Origin: Amylostereum areolatum
Lineage: Eukaryota > Basidiomycota > Agaricomycetes > Russulales > Stereaceae
DNA: 64,000 nt
NCBI GenBank assembly: GCA_012932865.1
Contig: SAXG01000003.1
Span: 1,612,001 to 1,676,000 of the forward strand
Direction: 5' to 3'
Position 1 is the first letter of the stretch, and every line of letters starts with the position of its first letter. Shown piece by piece: positions 1 to 10,028 of the stretch. The notes under the pieces are model-generated. The model was not told the DNA's origin. It did not search any database and was given only the letters and a program-made list of their open reading frames with translations. A program made the position numbers and the translations under genes.

Positions 1-1092
1 ACGCGCCTGGCTTGCAATGTGAGTGTCCCAGATGCACCTTGTCGCGCAAATGTGTGACCGCTCAAAGATGCGGATATGTCGCAGTGATCCAAGCAAGGGA
101 GTCCCGCGCGCTGTTATGCGCCGATGTTTCCCCCGATGGCAACACCGTCGTTGCGGGGACGGAGCTCGCGGGCGACGACGCTCTCCTCCTGTATTGGTGT
201 GTCGAGGCAATTTTACTCATTGCGTCTTATGTTGATCGCGGAAGCAGGGATCCACGCAATCCTGCGGCACCGTTGCGTGTTCACGCGTCCACACATTCCG
301 ACGACGTGACCGCGGTGCACTTTCAACGCGCCGGTGACGACGCAGGTCGGCGTGTTTTGTCCGCGTCTTCCGACGGACTCGTCAGCATCTCGAATGCAAA
401 TGAAGAGGACGAGGACGAGGCTGTGGTGCACGTCGGAAATTGGGGGTGCAGCATCTCTCAGACCGGATGGATGGCGTGTCAGGGTGCCCCGCCTCGCGTT
501 TGGGCGGCGAGCGACATGGAAACGTTCAGCACATGGTCGGACGAGGTTTGTCTTCTCGTTTCGACCCCGCGGGCAACACGGCTCACTGTCCGTTAATCCT
601 TCAGCTTGATCCGTTAAATGACCTTGATATTCGCGCCCCGTCTATACACACACAAGAAAGGACGTGGGTGACCGACTACCTGATTGGCTGCCATTCCTCC
701 GACGAGGGTGTCCTAAGCGTCTTCGTCGGATCCAACGAGTGGGTCTCTTGCCGTCACCCGCGGTCACCTCAACACTGACCGGACGATCTCAGAGGAGACG
801 TCGCATTGCTTTCAAACGGCAATTACTTTGACCGTGCCTCGCCCTGGTCACTACAGCGTTTGTTCACGGGCGCACATGCGGGAGTTGTGCGGTCGGTATT
901 GTGGGATGACAGGGTAAGTGTCGTACTAGCGATAGACTCACGCCCTTAATGACCTTTACCTTGGCTCATCAGCACAACGTCCTCATTACGGGTGGAGAAG
1001 ACGCCAAACTTCACGCTTGGTCCTGCCCCCCTCTCCCGCACGTTGATGGTTCCATGAACGTGGACGAAGATATCGAGATGGGGGACTTCTGA
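1..1092 (+). CDS. WDR89-like WD40 repeat protein, 5' partial
   Basis: The product is a WD40 beta-propeller protein resembling WDR89; its role is not well defined in any fungus. Visible blades include CADVSPDGNTVVAGTE, DPRNPAAPLRVHASTHSDDV, RVLSASSDGLVSI and a final HNVLITGGEDAKLHAWS, which is a typical propeller-closing strand. Frame-preserving introns are seen at about 197-247, 546-604, 739-792 and 914-972. The stop is TGA at 1090-1092. The beginning lies outside the window or in a poorly defined first exon near position 18, where GTGAGT could be a donor. No start codon is assigned. WD40 identity is secure from the repeats; the WDR89 assignment rests on overall blade order and is an inference. 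Confidence 0.75.
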
Positions 1093-1431
1093 CGTGAATG
1101 GCTGAACCGTGACCTCGCACGAGCAGGGATGCCGATTGTGATGCATAGACATGGTAGAGACAATCACCTCGAGGCGTGAAAGCCCGACGGATATGCCCTG
1201 CGAAAAGTATTTTGTACCCTCAAGTTGTATCATGACGGCCCCTCATGTACAGGGGTCAAGGGACCCTGCTCCTCATCTCCATCTAAGCATCGAGTTCAGT
1301 AATACATTTCGGAATTCAATGCACCAATTAGCGACGACAGAGTCGTGATGGGAATGCGAGCGTGGACGTAAGGTATGGTGAACGGCGAGAGAGGACGGGA
1401 TCCGATAGCGATAGCGAGGACAACGGTTGAA
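1093..1431. other. Intergenic region between convergent genes
   Basis: This stretch separates the 3' end of the WDR89-like gene from the 3' end of calcineurin B on the other strand. It should hold the two 3' UTRs. I see no conserved open frame, repeat or RNA gene in it. Confidence 0.5.
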
Positions 1432-2433
1432 TCAGAAGAGATCTTCGAGCGTCATTTGTTTCACGATGTCCTATGAGGCGATCAGGAAACGACGCGAAGA
1501 ACCAGAAGGGATACGCATACCGTGTTGGACACCATCTGCGTGAACTCCTCGAAGCTCAACTTGCCGTCGCCGTCCTTATCCGCCTCCATAATCGTCTTGT
1601 CTACGATCTCTTGTAGTTGCGCGTCCTGAAACGCGAGTTCGTCGGTGCTCCACGTCACGGAGATGCGCCACACGCACCTTGAGATTGTTCCCCACCATCA
1701 TCTTCAGCACAAGGAAGAGCTCCCCGTTCGAGATGAACCCATCCCGATCCATGTCGTACACCTTTGAACGCAACTGCCGATACACATCTCAACGATCATG
1801 TCAATCGGGGGCACAGCATCAGAGCACTCACACCGCAGTTTCTCCTCCCGCCCACCTCGACTGCTAAACGCGCTCAGCCCGCCGACGAACTCCTGGAAGT
1901 CAACGGTGCCGCCACCACTACAACCGCACATTCACATCCGCGTCGATTCAGAGCGAAAACAGAGGAGCCCGGTGAGAAAGGCAGGGAAGGAACAGGAAGG
2001 ACGAGGACCACGCACTCCTCGTCGAAAATGGCGATCATGCGCGATGCGAGGGGGTTATTCGCGATCTGCGGGATCTGCAGGAACTCTTCGCGGTCTATTG
2101 ACCCGGAGCCGTCACTAGAAAGAGAGCGGTCGGACGCGCGAAGAGCGTTGAGCGCGACGGCGTGTGGCGTGTGCGCACCTGTCGAGCTTCATGAACCGCT
2201 TCTTCAGTCGCTCCAACTCGCTCGCGTTGACTGGCACGAGAGCACGCCTCGGTCAGTCGTCATGCTACCCTACTGAGGTTGGAGAAACGCACAGTTCGAC
2301 CGCTTCTCCATGTCCTCCATGAACTGCGATGCTGCATGCCGTCCATCCGAGTTAGCGATCGAGACGTCCTAGGGACGGGGCCGCCGGAAGGCCAGCCAGC
2401 CCCACAAAGGAACGACGAACGTGATTGGCCCAT
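1432..2433 (-). CDS. CNB1: Calcineurin regulatory subunit B
   Basis: This is the Ca2+-binding regulatory subunit of the protein phosphatase calcineurin, which activates stress and morphogenesis responses with the catalytic A subunit. The protein starts MGQ, the usual N-myristoylation start of the family. Four EF-hands follow: [39 protein letters not shown] and [13 protein letters not shown]. The C-terminus ends TLEDLF. About seven exons are needed; the last intron lies near 1470-1530. One break is clear: after RFAFK the next exon enters VYDMDRDG one base out of frame, and an AAA run (plus-strand TTT 1763-1765) has one base more than the conserved protein needs. I read this as a single-base insertion, probably a sequence error. 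The gene is head-to-head with MSS1, start codons about 220 bp apart. Confidence 0.93.
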
Positions 2434-2653
2434 GGTGAGATTTCAGTGCGTATGTGTGGTATATCAGAGCTTGTTCGTTTCGAGCGCGATGGCGGGTGGG
2501 ATGGAGGACGGGACGAGGCGGGACGGAGGGGTGGGTGTGAGGAGCCGAGCAAAGGGGAAGATGAGACGGGCCGTGGGAAATCCGCTGGCACGACGCGTCG
2601 ACGCGGCGCTCGCGGACAAGTCGAGCTACTTACATCCTCCTCACAGCCCGAAA

Positions 2654-4789
2654 ATGCTTTCGAGCGCCCGCGCATCGTCTTCGCGCAGCGCACGTACATA
2701 CCCAAAGGCCAAAGCTCGCTCGGCTCCTTTCCCGACGGGTCGTCCCAGCCTCCCCGTGCATCCTCGCCTCGCCCGTCACCGCACCCTGGCGTCCTCTTCC
2801 CACCCACATTCACCCTCGCAGCCGGGTCCCTCCACCCAGCCGTTCCGAAATGTCGACTTTGCGACGAAGGAGAGGAAGGAACTGGTGCCCTCGGATGCGC
2901 AACGGCAAACGATCTACGCTCTGTCGACGCCCCCGGGCAAGGCGGGTGTCGCCGTTGTGCGCGTGTCAGGGACCGGACGCGCTGGAGGTGCGCAGACGGA
3001 TGGTACGCCCGGCGCGAACCCGGTCTCGCGATGCCCTTGCCACCTACCGCGCCGCGCCCCGTCGAACCGTGGAAAATGGAGCGATGCACGATCGTGCATC
3101 CCGTGGGCAACGAGACGCTCGACGACGGCCTCGCCGTCTTCTTCCGAGGTGCGCACCTCCTCCAGCCCTTCCCATATTCCCCGCTCGCTCACGCAGTGCC
3201 GCCCCCCCTCCCACTCAGGGCCGAAGTCCTTCACCACCGAGGACGTCCTCGAACTGCACATCCACTCCGGACGCGCGCTGCTCGCGGCCGTGCTCGGCGC
3301 GCTCGCGCAGCTCCCGGGCTGTCGTCCCGCCGCGCCGGGCGAGTTCACGCGCCGCGCGTTCGAGGGCGGGAGGCTGGATCTGACGCAGGTCGAGGGCCTG
3401 CGCGATCTCGTGGAGGCGGAGACGGAGGGGCAGCGCAAGGCCGCGCTGCGCGTCGCCGGGGTGGGTGCGCGCGCGTTCTCCTCGTTTCGCGCTTGGGTGG
3501 ACGTCGCTGACGTCGGTCGGGTCCGCGTTTGTGTAGGGCGCCGCGCGCGCGGGCTTCGGGAAGCTCAGGGAGGAGATGATCGGGTGTCTCGCGCTGGTGG
3601 AGGCGCTCATCGACTTTGGCGAGGGGGAGGAGATTGAGGACGGCGTGTTCGAGCAAGGTGTGTTGTTCGTCGGCTTTCCGCACGACGAGGCCGCTGAGAG
3701 GGACGCAGCGAGGGATCGCGTACGGCGACTGCGCGACCGGGTCCACGCCCTCCTTTCGGACAAGCGCCGCGGGGAGATCCTGCGCTCGGGCGTGCGTCTC
3801 GCGATCTTCGGTCCGCCCAACGCAGGCAAGAGCAGCCTGCTGAACTTCCTCGGTGGGCTTTCCGCCTCCGCGACCGTGCCAAGTGCCCTCCCTCTGATCC
3901 TGAACCGCGAACGTGCAGCTCAGCGCGACGCCGCGATCGTCACCCATATTCCGGGAACGACGCGGGACATCCTCGAGCTGTCCCTCGACATCGGCGGCCT
4001 GCCCGTCGTCGTCGCGGACACGGCCGGTCTGCGCGCGACGGAGGACGTGGTCGAGCGCATCGGGGTCGGACGCGCGAAAGACGCGTTGAGTCCCCTCTTC
4101 GATCCTCAGGTGCACTGGCGCTGACCGGAACCCCCCAGCGTCCAGGCCGCCGACGTGAGCCTGCTCGTCCTGTCCGCGCCGGACGTCCTCGTGCGGACGC
4201 CCACGGGCACGCGCCTGGTGATCCCCCCGGACGTCCGACCCCTGCTGACGCCGGACACGCTCGTCCTCCTGAACAAGCTCGACTTGCTCCCGCCCGACCT
4301 CGTCCCCGACGCGCTCGCCGCGTCCCCGCCGCATCCGGCACGATGGACGGCCAGCCTGACGTCGGGCGAGGGCACGTCGGAATTTCTTTCAGGCTTCGCG
4401 GCAACGCTGCAAAAGCGGTACGTAGAGGCGTCCCCCTCTTCCGACCCTGCATAACTCGGTCGGTCTGGGACAGATACGACCTGCTGGACGCGACGGATTC
4501 GACGGCGGAGGCGCCCCTGATCACGCACGCGCGCCATCGCACGCATCCTCGAATCCGCGCTCGCCTTCCTCGACGCGTTTCTCGCCATCGGTGCGTGCGC
4601 CCCCCTTGCTCGCCGTGCATCTCTCTGGCGCGGTGCGACTGACGGCGCGGACGGTTAGGTGCGGACGACGTCGTGCTCGGGGCGGAGGAGCTCCGGTACG
4701 CGGCGCAGGCGGTGGGCAAGATCTCGGGCCTGGTGGACGTCGAGGACGTCCTGGACGTGATCTTCCGCGATTTCTGCATCGGAAAGTGA
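2654..4789 (+). CDS. MSS1: Mitochondrial tRNA modification GTPase (TrmE/MSS1/GTPBP3 family)
   Basis: With its partner MTO1, this GTPase makes the modified wobble uridine of certain mitochondrial tRNAs. A basic, Ser/Arg-rich N-terminus of about 70 residues looks like a mitochondrial presequence. Next come the TrmE folate-binding domain ([21 protein letters not shown], then [18 protein letters not shown] and [10 protein letters not shown]) and an inserted G domain: [11 protein letters not shown] (G1), IPGTTRD (G2), DTAGLR (G3) and NKLD (G4). The C-terminus is FCIGK, whose Cys is the family's essential residue. Several introns keep frame, for example one starting GTTGAGT near 4086. Three places need removal of one base to follow the conserved protein: A2972, a C in the run 3057-3060, and a C at 4547-4548. 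Start at 2654 is the first ATG giving a presequence. Confidence 0.93.
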
Positions 4790-5790
4790 AGGCGAAGGCG
4801 AAGGCGGTTCCACGTATGAACGCTCCTCTCATCATCCCTTACATTTGCAGCACGTCGTTCGGGCTATGCACCCGTTGCCGAGGCGCGCCACACGCGACGC
4901 CGGCGCCGCTGTCATAGCACTTTCACAATAATATATCATCCCCGCTGTTTCGATTGCGATAGAGTGCAAGTGTTCGACGCCTCGACCTGTCGAAGCGAAT
5001 AAATATCACGTTCACTGGTCGAGCCGTTCCTTGGGCCGTCCGCGGCGTGGCTGCATCTGAATTCTAAAAAATGCGACTAGTGGCGAAACGCAAGGGGCTG
5101 CCGGAGACCGAGGCGTTCGCCAGGTCCCCGATGAGATGGGCACCTCGCCCTCTCTCATCGTCAAGGGCGGGTCAGCGACGGCTTGAATCAAGGCGGCCGG
5201 CAAGGCGTGAAGATCTCCGAGCGTGCTCGGCCCCTGCGCGACGAGTGACGGGTGAGGATTGAGTGACTACTCTACAATTACAGGTGACACGGGTGCAGGG
5301 AGGTACAGATAGCGGAATGGAGCGCGTTGCGTGCGTTAAAATATATAGATAAGTAGGAGGCATTGTTGCGTGCGGGAGTCGTGAGCGTGAAAAAGAGGAA
5401 ATTATTCAGGGGGAGGGGAGGGGGATGAACGTATGTATCGCGGGGCGCGGCGGAGGCAGATGCGGAGCGGTTGGCAGAAAAACACGGGGAATGAGCGCGA
5501 GTTGAAATTCGGGAGGGGGAGGAGGAGGGGGGGCGTAGACTAGGCCGGGACGGCACGAGCATGCCGGATCGGAGGGGGTCGGTTGACCTGGGCGGGGGAT
5601 GGATAGCGCCATTTCTGGGGTGTGATATGGGGCGATGGCGAGCGGGGGCGGGAGTCGGGAGTCGGAGGGGAGGCGTGGTTGGCACCGCGGGTGGATGCGG
5701 GGTATGAAGGGAGGGTGAGGAGTGGTATCTTGTGAGCGACGGGGGCACTGCGCTGAGCGCTCGGAGCGGCGGGGGTCTTCGGGGGGAGAC
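4790..5790. other. Intergenic region, 3' ends of convergent genes
   Basis: About 1 kb between MSS1 and the stop of the minus-strand hypothetical gene. The strand is strongly purine-rich (GGGGAGG stretches) from about 5400, so many long open frames appear on the minus strand by composition. An AT-rich stretch at 4920-4945 could serve 3' end formation for MSS1. I see no convincing gene. Confidence 0.45.
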
Positions 5791-6495
5791 TCAATCGCAG
5801 CCGGCGAAGAGGATCGGACGAGCGTTGATTTCGATGGGGTGGGACTGAGGGGGGATGTAAAAGGGGGAGTTGATGGGGGGCGGGGAGAAGAAGGCGGAGG
5901 CGGGAAAAGGGCGGGTGGAGGCTTGGGCGGCGGCGATGTAGAAGGGATCGGTGGAGGTGAAGATGGAGGAGGGGGGAGGGAGGAAGTCGTGGGAGTGGGG
6001 GTGAAGCACGGACTGGGGATGTTTTTGTGGCGGGGAGAAGGGGGGAGTGGGGAGGGAGAGATGGGGTTGAGGGGGAGCGGGAGCCTGGGGAGCGGGTGTG
6101 GCGAGCATGTCCTCCACTGCACGCTCGTCGTCCACGTCGGTGTCCATGTCGATGTCTTGGTCGTCGGGGTAGCGGGAGGCGGAGGAGCCGCGTCGGGTGG
6201 GGGGATCGGGCGGAGGGTAAAAAGAGGAAGAGGCGGTGGGCGTGTTGCAGGGTTGGGCGAGGGAGTTTCGTCGTGGGATAGGATGGGGACCCGGGGTAGG
6301 CTGGGTGTGTATGAAGAGGGACTGGGCCATCTGAGCCTGGGGGGAAGGGAGGTGAGCGGGGCAGGAGGAGGAGGAGGAGGGGAGGAGGGGAGAGAAAGAA
6401 ACCTTGAAGGCGGCAATGTCCTGGGCTTCCTGGCCGATGCAGGCGTTGGTGGAGAGGGAGGCTACGAGGTCGTCGACGGTGACGGACGAGTTCAT
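5791..6495 (-). CDS. Hypothetical Pro/Ser-rich protein
   Basis: I do not recognise this gene. It begins MNSSVTVDDLVASLSTNACIGQEAQDIAAFK, apart from which it is low complexity. A very good intron follows (AAG|GTTTCT ... CCCCCAG) whose removal joins AAFK to AQMAQSLFIH in frame, giving about 211 residues. The short N-terminal block looks alpha-helical and folded. The rest is Pro/Ser-rich with an acidic patch (DDQDIDMDTDVDDE), so probably disordered. The intron and the structured N-terminus argue that it is a real gene. A tract of 21 GGCGGA repeats lies 10 bp upstream of the start codon, in its 5' UTR or promoter. No function is proposed. Confidence 0.5.
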   Translation of the reverse strand: MNSSVTVDDLVASLSTNACIGQEAQDIAAFKVSFSPLLPSSSSSCPAHLPSPQAQMAQSLFIHTQPTPGPHPIPRRNSLAQPCNTPTASSSFYPPPDPPTRRGSSASRYPDDQDIDMDTDVDDERAVEDMLATPAPQAPAPPQPHLSLPTPPFSPPQKHPQSVLHPHSHDFLPPPSSIFTSTDPFYIAAAQASTRPFPASAFFSPPPINSPFYIPPQSHPIEINARPILFAGCD

Positions 6496-6505
6496 TTGTG
6501 CGACG

Positions 6506-6631
6506 GGCGGAGGCGGAGGCGGAGGCGGAGGCGGAGGCGGAGGCGGAGGCGGAGGCGGAGGCGGAGGCGGAGGCGGAGGCGGAGGCGGAGGCGGAGGCGG
6601 AGGCGGAGGCGGAGGCGGAGGCGGAGGCGGA
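6506..6631. repeat. (GGCGGA)21 hexanucleotide tandem repeat
   Basis: Twenty-one perfect copies of GGCGGA fill 126 bp. The tract sits 10 bp upstream of the start codon of the minus-strand hypothetical gene and 36 bp upstream of an ATG on the plus strand. It reads (TCCGCC)n on the minus strand. One strand is G-rich with regular GG pairs, so it could form G-quadruplex or similar structures. Being perfect, it is probably length-variable between strains. Confidence 0.97.
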
Positions 6632-6667
6632 GGTTGAACGGAAAACGGAAGGGTTTGCTAAATAGCC

Positions 6668-7600
6668 ATGTCCACGGCTCCTCGGACCGGACAGCCGGAA
6701 CGTTTCCGCCCTGGCGGACTGCCTGGCAGTGCCCTTGTGCTTTCGCGTTCTCCGCCGTCGTCTGGCTTGGATCGAGCCACCGCGTCGACCGCCATGTCCT
6801 GCCCCAGCCCGCCGCCCGCCGCCCAGCCCCCGAGTCCAGCCATCGCTTTCTTCAGATGATGGAGGCCGTTCGACCGGCTTTGGCTCGCCCGCTGCCGGGT
6901 CAGTGCCTTCCCCGCACCGCCAGGTGTTTACCCCACATTCCCCTCCATCTCTATCTCCGTCTCACCCACCCTCTTTCCCGTTCAGCGTTCGCCGCTCGAA
7001 CAGGCATCCGTCCAGGCCGATCCCTCTCCTTTCTACTTGCCCCCTTCGGTCACTTCCCACCCTCGAGGTCGCCGGCCGCCCGCGGTCTTCTCTTCTCTGT
7101 GTTCACAATCCCGACGTCATCTGTGCTCTCTTCCCACACAACGGCATCCGCCAGCGCCCAGAACTCTCCATCCTCTCCTTCTCTCCCTTTCCGTGATCGC
7201 CATCACCCCAGCACGAGGCTATTCCCCGCCCCCCGTAAACGGCAACAACGGACGCCGGAATCCATTCCATACAACGCCATCTCCCCGAGGGACTCTCTAT
7301 CTCTCTATCCGTTGCTACACACACCCTCCCTCGGCCCCCGTCCTCCCCTTTTCCATTCCATCGCGGCCTCCTACCAACCATCCGTCGCCACCTCCGCTCA
7401 TCTCCCCCCAGAAATACATCAGCCTTACGGGCACCTCCGTTCATTGATGAACACCCACTGTACACCGCCCACGCTTCCGACCGTCCATCCCACCGTACAG
7501 TACATACCTCCTTATCGCCGCGCGTCTGTTCCCGTTCTCTCGCATGTCCCCTACCTTTCCTATGCCATTTGAGTCTTGACTTGCCCTTCCGTCCCATTCG
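6668..7600 (+). other. Possible unresolved Pro/Ser-rich coding region
   Basis: From an ATG at 6668 the plus strand can encode a Ser/Pro-rich product starting MSTAPRTGQPERF. Peptide-like segments continue in shifting frames: SSDDGGRSTGFGSPAAGSVPSP, VQRSPLEQASVQADPSPFYLP, PPPVNGNNGRRNPFHTTPSP and PPFIDEHPLYTAHASDRPS. No single frame stays open and I could not find a consistent set of introns. Either this is a disordered-protein gene with single-base errors, or a Pro-codon-rich 5' leader of SWD1. The stretch to 7998 shows nothing else I can name. Confidence 0.25.
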
Positions 7601-7998
7601 CACGGGTGGGGCCTCCGACGGGGTCGTCCCATCGGCTCAGGTTACGACATGCGAGGTGCTGGTGCCGGTCTGCATTGTCTCCAACAGCATCGGATAATGA
7701 GTGGGGTGTGCTGAGCGGTGTACCCGATGCCTCACCGGTCTATCTATATCCATCTGCAAACTGGCAGCATGGTCACTCGGACCAACCGAGAGGGGCCAGG
7801 AGACGCGCGTGGGTAGACAGGGCGCATGCGCCCATGACGCGATCCCATTCAGTCGCGCCGCACTCGCGCGCTTCACGCAACGCGCTCATCCATCTTTTCC
7901 TTCACCCACTTTCTCGCTACCTTCCCACCGCTGCGTACCCTCCAAGCTTGCGTAGCCCCAAAGGCGTCCACCGCGGCCACCGCTCTGCTCTTCTCGTC

Positions 7999-9829
7999 AT
8001 GAACGCTTCTCTCCTGAGTAATCCGCCCTTCCTTCCAACCATCACCCCAACGCGCTCCCGCTCAACCCCCCATGCTCAGATCCGTTCAACATCACGTACC
8101 CAACCGCGGTCCAGACCTCACTGCCTTCCCAGGCGTCTCTCGCCCGCTTCGACCCCACAGGTCGCTTCGTCGCCGCCGGTCGCAGCGACGGCTCCGCCGC
8201 CATCTGGGACCTCGAGACCCGCGCCGCTGTAAGGTGGCTCGAGGGACACGTCAAGGGCCTCACCAGCGTCGAGTGAGTGCGTCGCCTTCCCGCGTCTTTC
8301 CATTCTTCCCCCCCCCGCTGACCGCGTTTCACTCCACCCTCGCGGCCAGCTGGTCGCAACACTCGCGCTACGTGCTCACGGCGTCCAAGGACTGGAACGT
8401 GATCGTGTGGGACCTCGCGGCCGCGCAGGATCCCCCGCAGAGGAAGACGACGTTGCGGTTCGACGCGCCCGTGAGCTCGGCGTCGTTCCATCCGCGGAAC
8501 AGGTGCGCCCCGCTCCACGCGTTCTCTGCTTTCATCTCCGAGGAGCCTAACGCGGCCGCAGCCAGATCGTGCTCGCGCTGCTGTCGACGGGGGACGCGTA
8601 TCTGGTCGATCTCAGGAAGAAGCATCGCGGACGCGTCGAGCTGGAGGAGGTGCAGTACGAGAGCGACGACGAGGGGCAGATGAACGCGCAGAGGTCCGTA
8701 GGCGTTGCTTCCTTCTTTATCACGCGTTCGGAGTGCTTAATGTCGCGGGGCGCAGGTCTGCTATGACCGTCGCGACGTTTGACCCGTCCGGTAAGCACAT
8801 CTTCGTCGGCACGAACGTCGGAACGATTCTCGTGTTCAACACGCGCACAAAAACGGCGAGCCCCCCCCCCGTCTCTCAGTCCTCCACCGTTTCGCGGCTG
8901 ATCGCGCGCGATAGATGGTGGCCAGACACAAAATATCCGGCGCTGGCATCATGCGTGGTCTGGAGTTTGCCAAGTCGGGACGGTACGTGGACAGCGTCAT
9001 CCCGAAACCGTTCGCACAAACTCAGACGTCGCTCTCTAGACGGCTCGTCACCAACTCCTCGGATCGCACGCTGAGGCAGTTCACGCTGGCGTCGTATCCG
9101 CCGCCGAACGCGGCGGGGGAGTACATCGAGCAGGAGCTCGAACCGACGCACCGCTTCAGCGACCCGATCAACCGCAACGCGTGGCACGCCATGGCGTTCA
9201 GCCCGGACGGCGAGTGGCTCGCGGGGGGTGCGGCGGACGCGGCGACGCACAAGATCTACATTTGGGACCTCTCGAACGACGGACAGTTCGCGAGCGCGCT
9301 GGACGGGGGCAGAGAGCCGCTCGTGCACGTACACGTGAGTGAATCTTACGAGGCTGGTGGAGGGGCGCGCTGATGGGGGAGGGGATCGTGGACCAGTGGC
9401 ACCCGAGCAAGCCTGCGATCGTGTCTACGACGAACCAGGGGAACGTGCTCATATGGCATTGTCCGACGCCGGAGCGGTGGGGCGCGTTTGCGGGGGGATT
9501 CGAGGAGGTGGACGAGAACGTGGAGTACGAGGAGCGCGAGGACGAGTTCGATATCGTGGGTGTTTTTTCTTTCTTTCTGGGGCTCGGTGCGCGCGGTTGG
9601 ACGCTGACGGCACGCGTAGGAGGACGAGAGCGAGATCGCGCTGAGGAAGATGAAGCAGGAGGAGGAAGAGGTGGACGTGGAGAGCGGGGTGGATGTGGAC
9701 GGGGAGAGTGAGGGCGGGCGGGTGAACGGGGAGCAGGACGAGGATCTGACATGGGCGGAGGACGAGCCTGACGAGGACGGCCGAGGGTGGAAGATGAAGC
9801 TGGTGATGGAGGACGACGATATGTTGTAG
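7999..9829 (+). CDS. SWD1: COMPASS complex WD40 subunit Swd1 (RBBP5 homologue)
   Basis: Swd1 is a core WD40 subunit of COMPASS, the Set1 complex that methylates histone H3 lysine 4. The protein starts MNASLLNPF and shows successive blades: ARFDPTGRFVAAGRSDGSAAIWDLETR, WSQHSRYVLTASKDWNVIVWDL, TFDPSGKHIFVGTNVGTILVFN, RRLVTNSSDRTLRQF, AFSPDGEWLAGGAA and HPSKPAIVSTTNQGNVLIWH. A long acidic Glu/Asp tail ends MEDDDML, as in the family. Eight or more short introns keep frame and I see no frameshift. One intron (8856-8914) has a GC donor: ACG|GCGAGC ... GATAG. The assignment is firm. Confidence 0.93.
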
Positions 9830-10028
9830 AATAAAAACATAAAAGTAAGAGATACGATCATGTACAAAGTGATGCCGTCCTCCGCGGGTGCACGCGCGCT
9901 AGAGGTCCAACAACAGCAAACATCCGGCCGACGCGCTTGCCCCTTCGCGTCTCCTCCCCGCCCTGCCCTTCACTCCCCCGTCCCCTCCGCGCACATCCGT
10001 CCCCCCCCCCTTCCCCCGTCGCGCCGCC

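Noticed and set aside
3345..4334. 329-residue minus-strand open frame opposite MSS1
   Set aside because: Composition-driven shadow of the GTPase domain on the plus strand.
5722..7572. 616-residue plus-strand open frame containing a long Arg run
   Set aside because: It runs through the GGCGGA repeat and antisense to the minus-strand hypothetical gene; openness comes from purine-rich composition and lacks family motifs.
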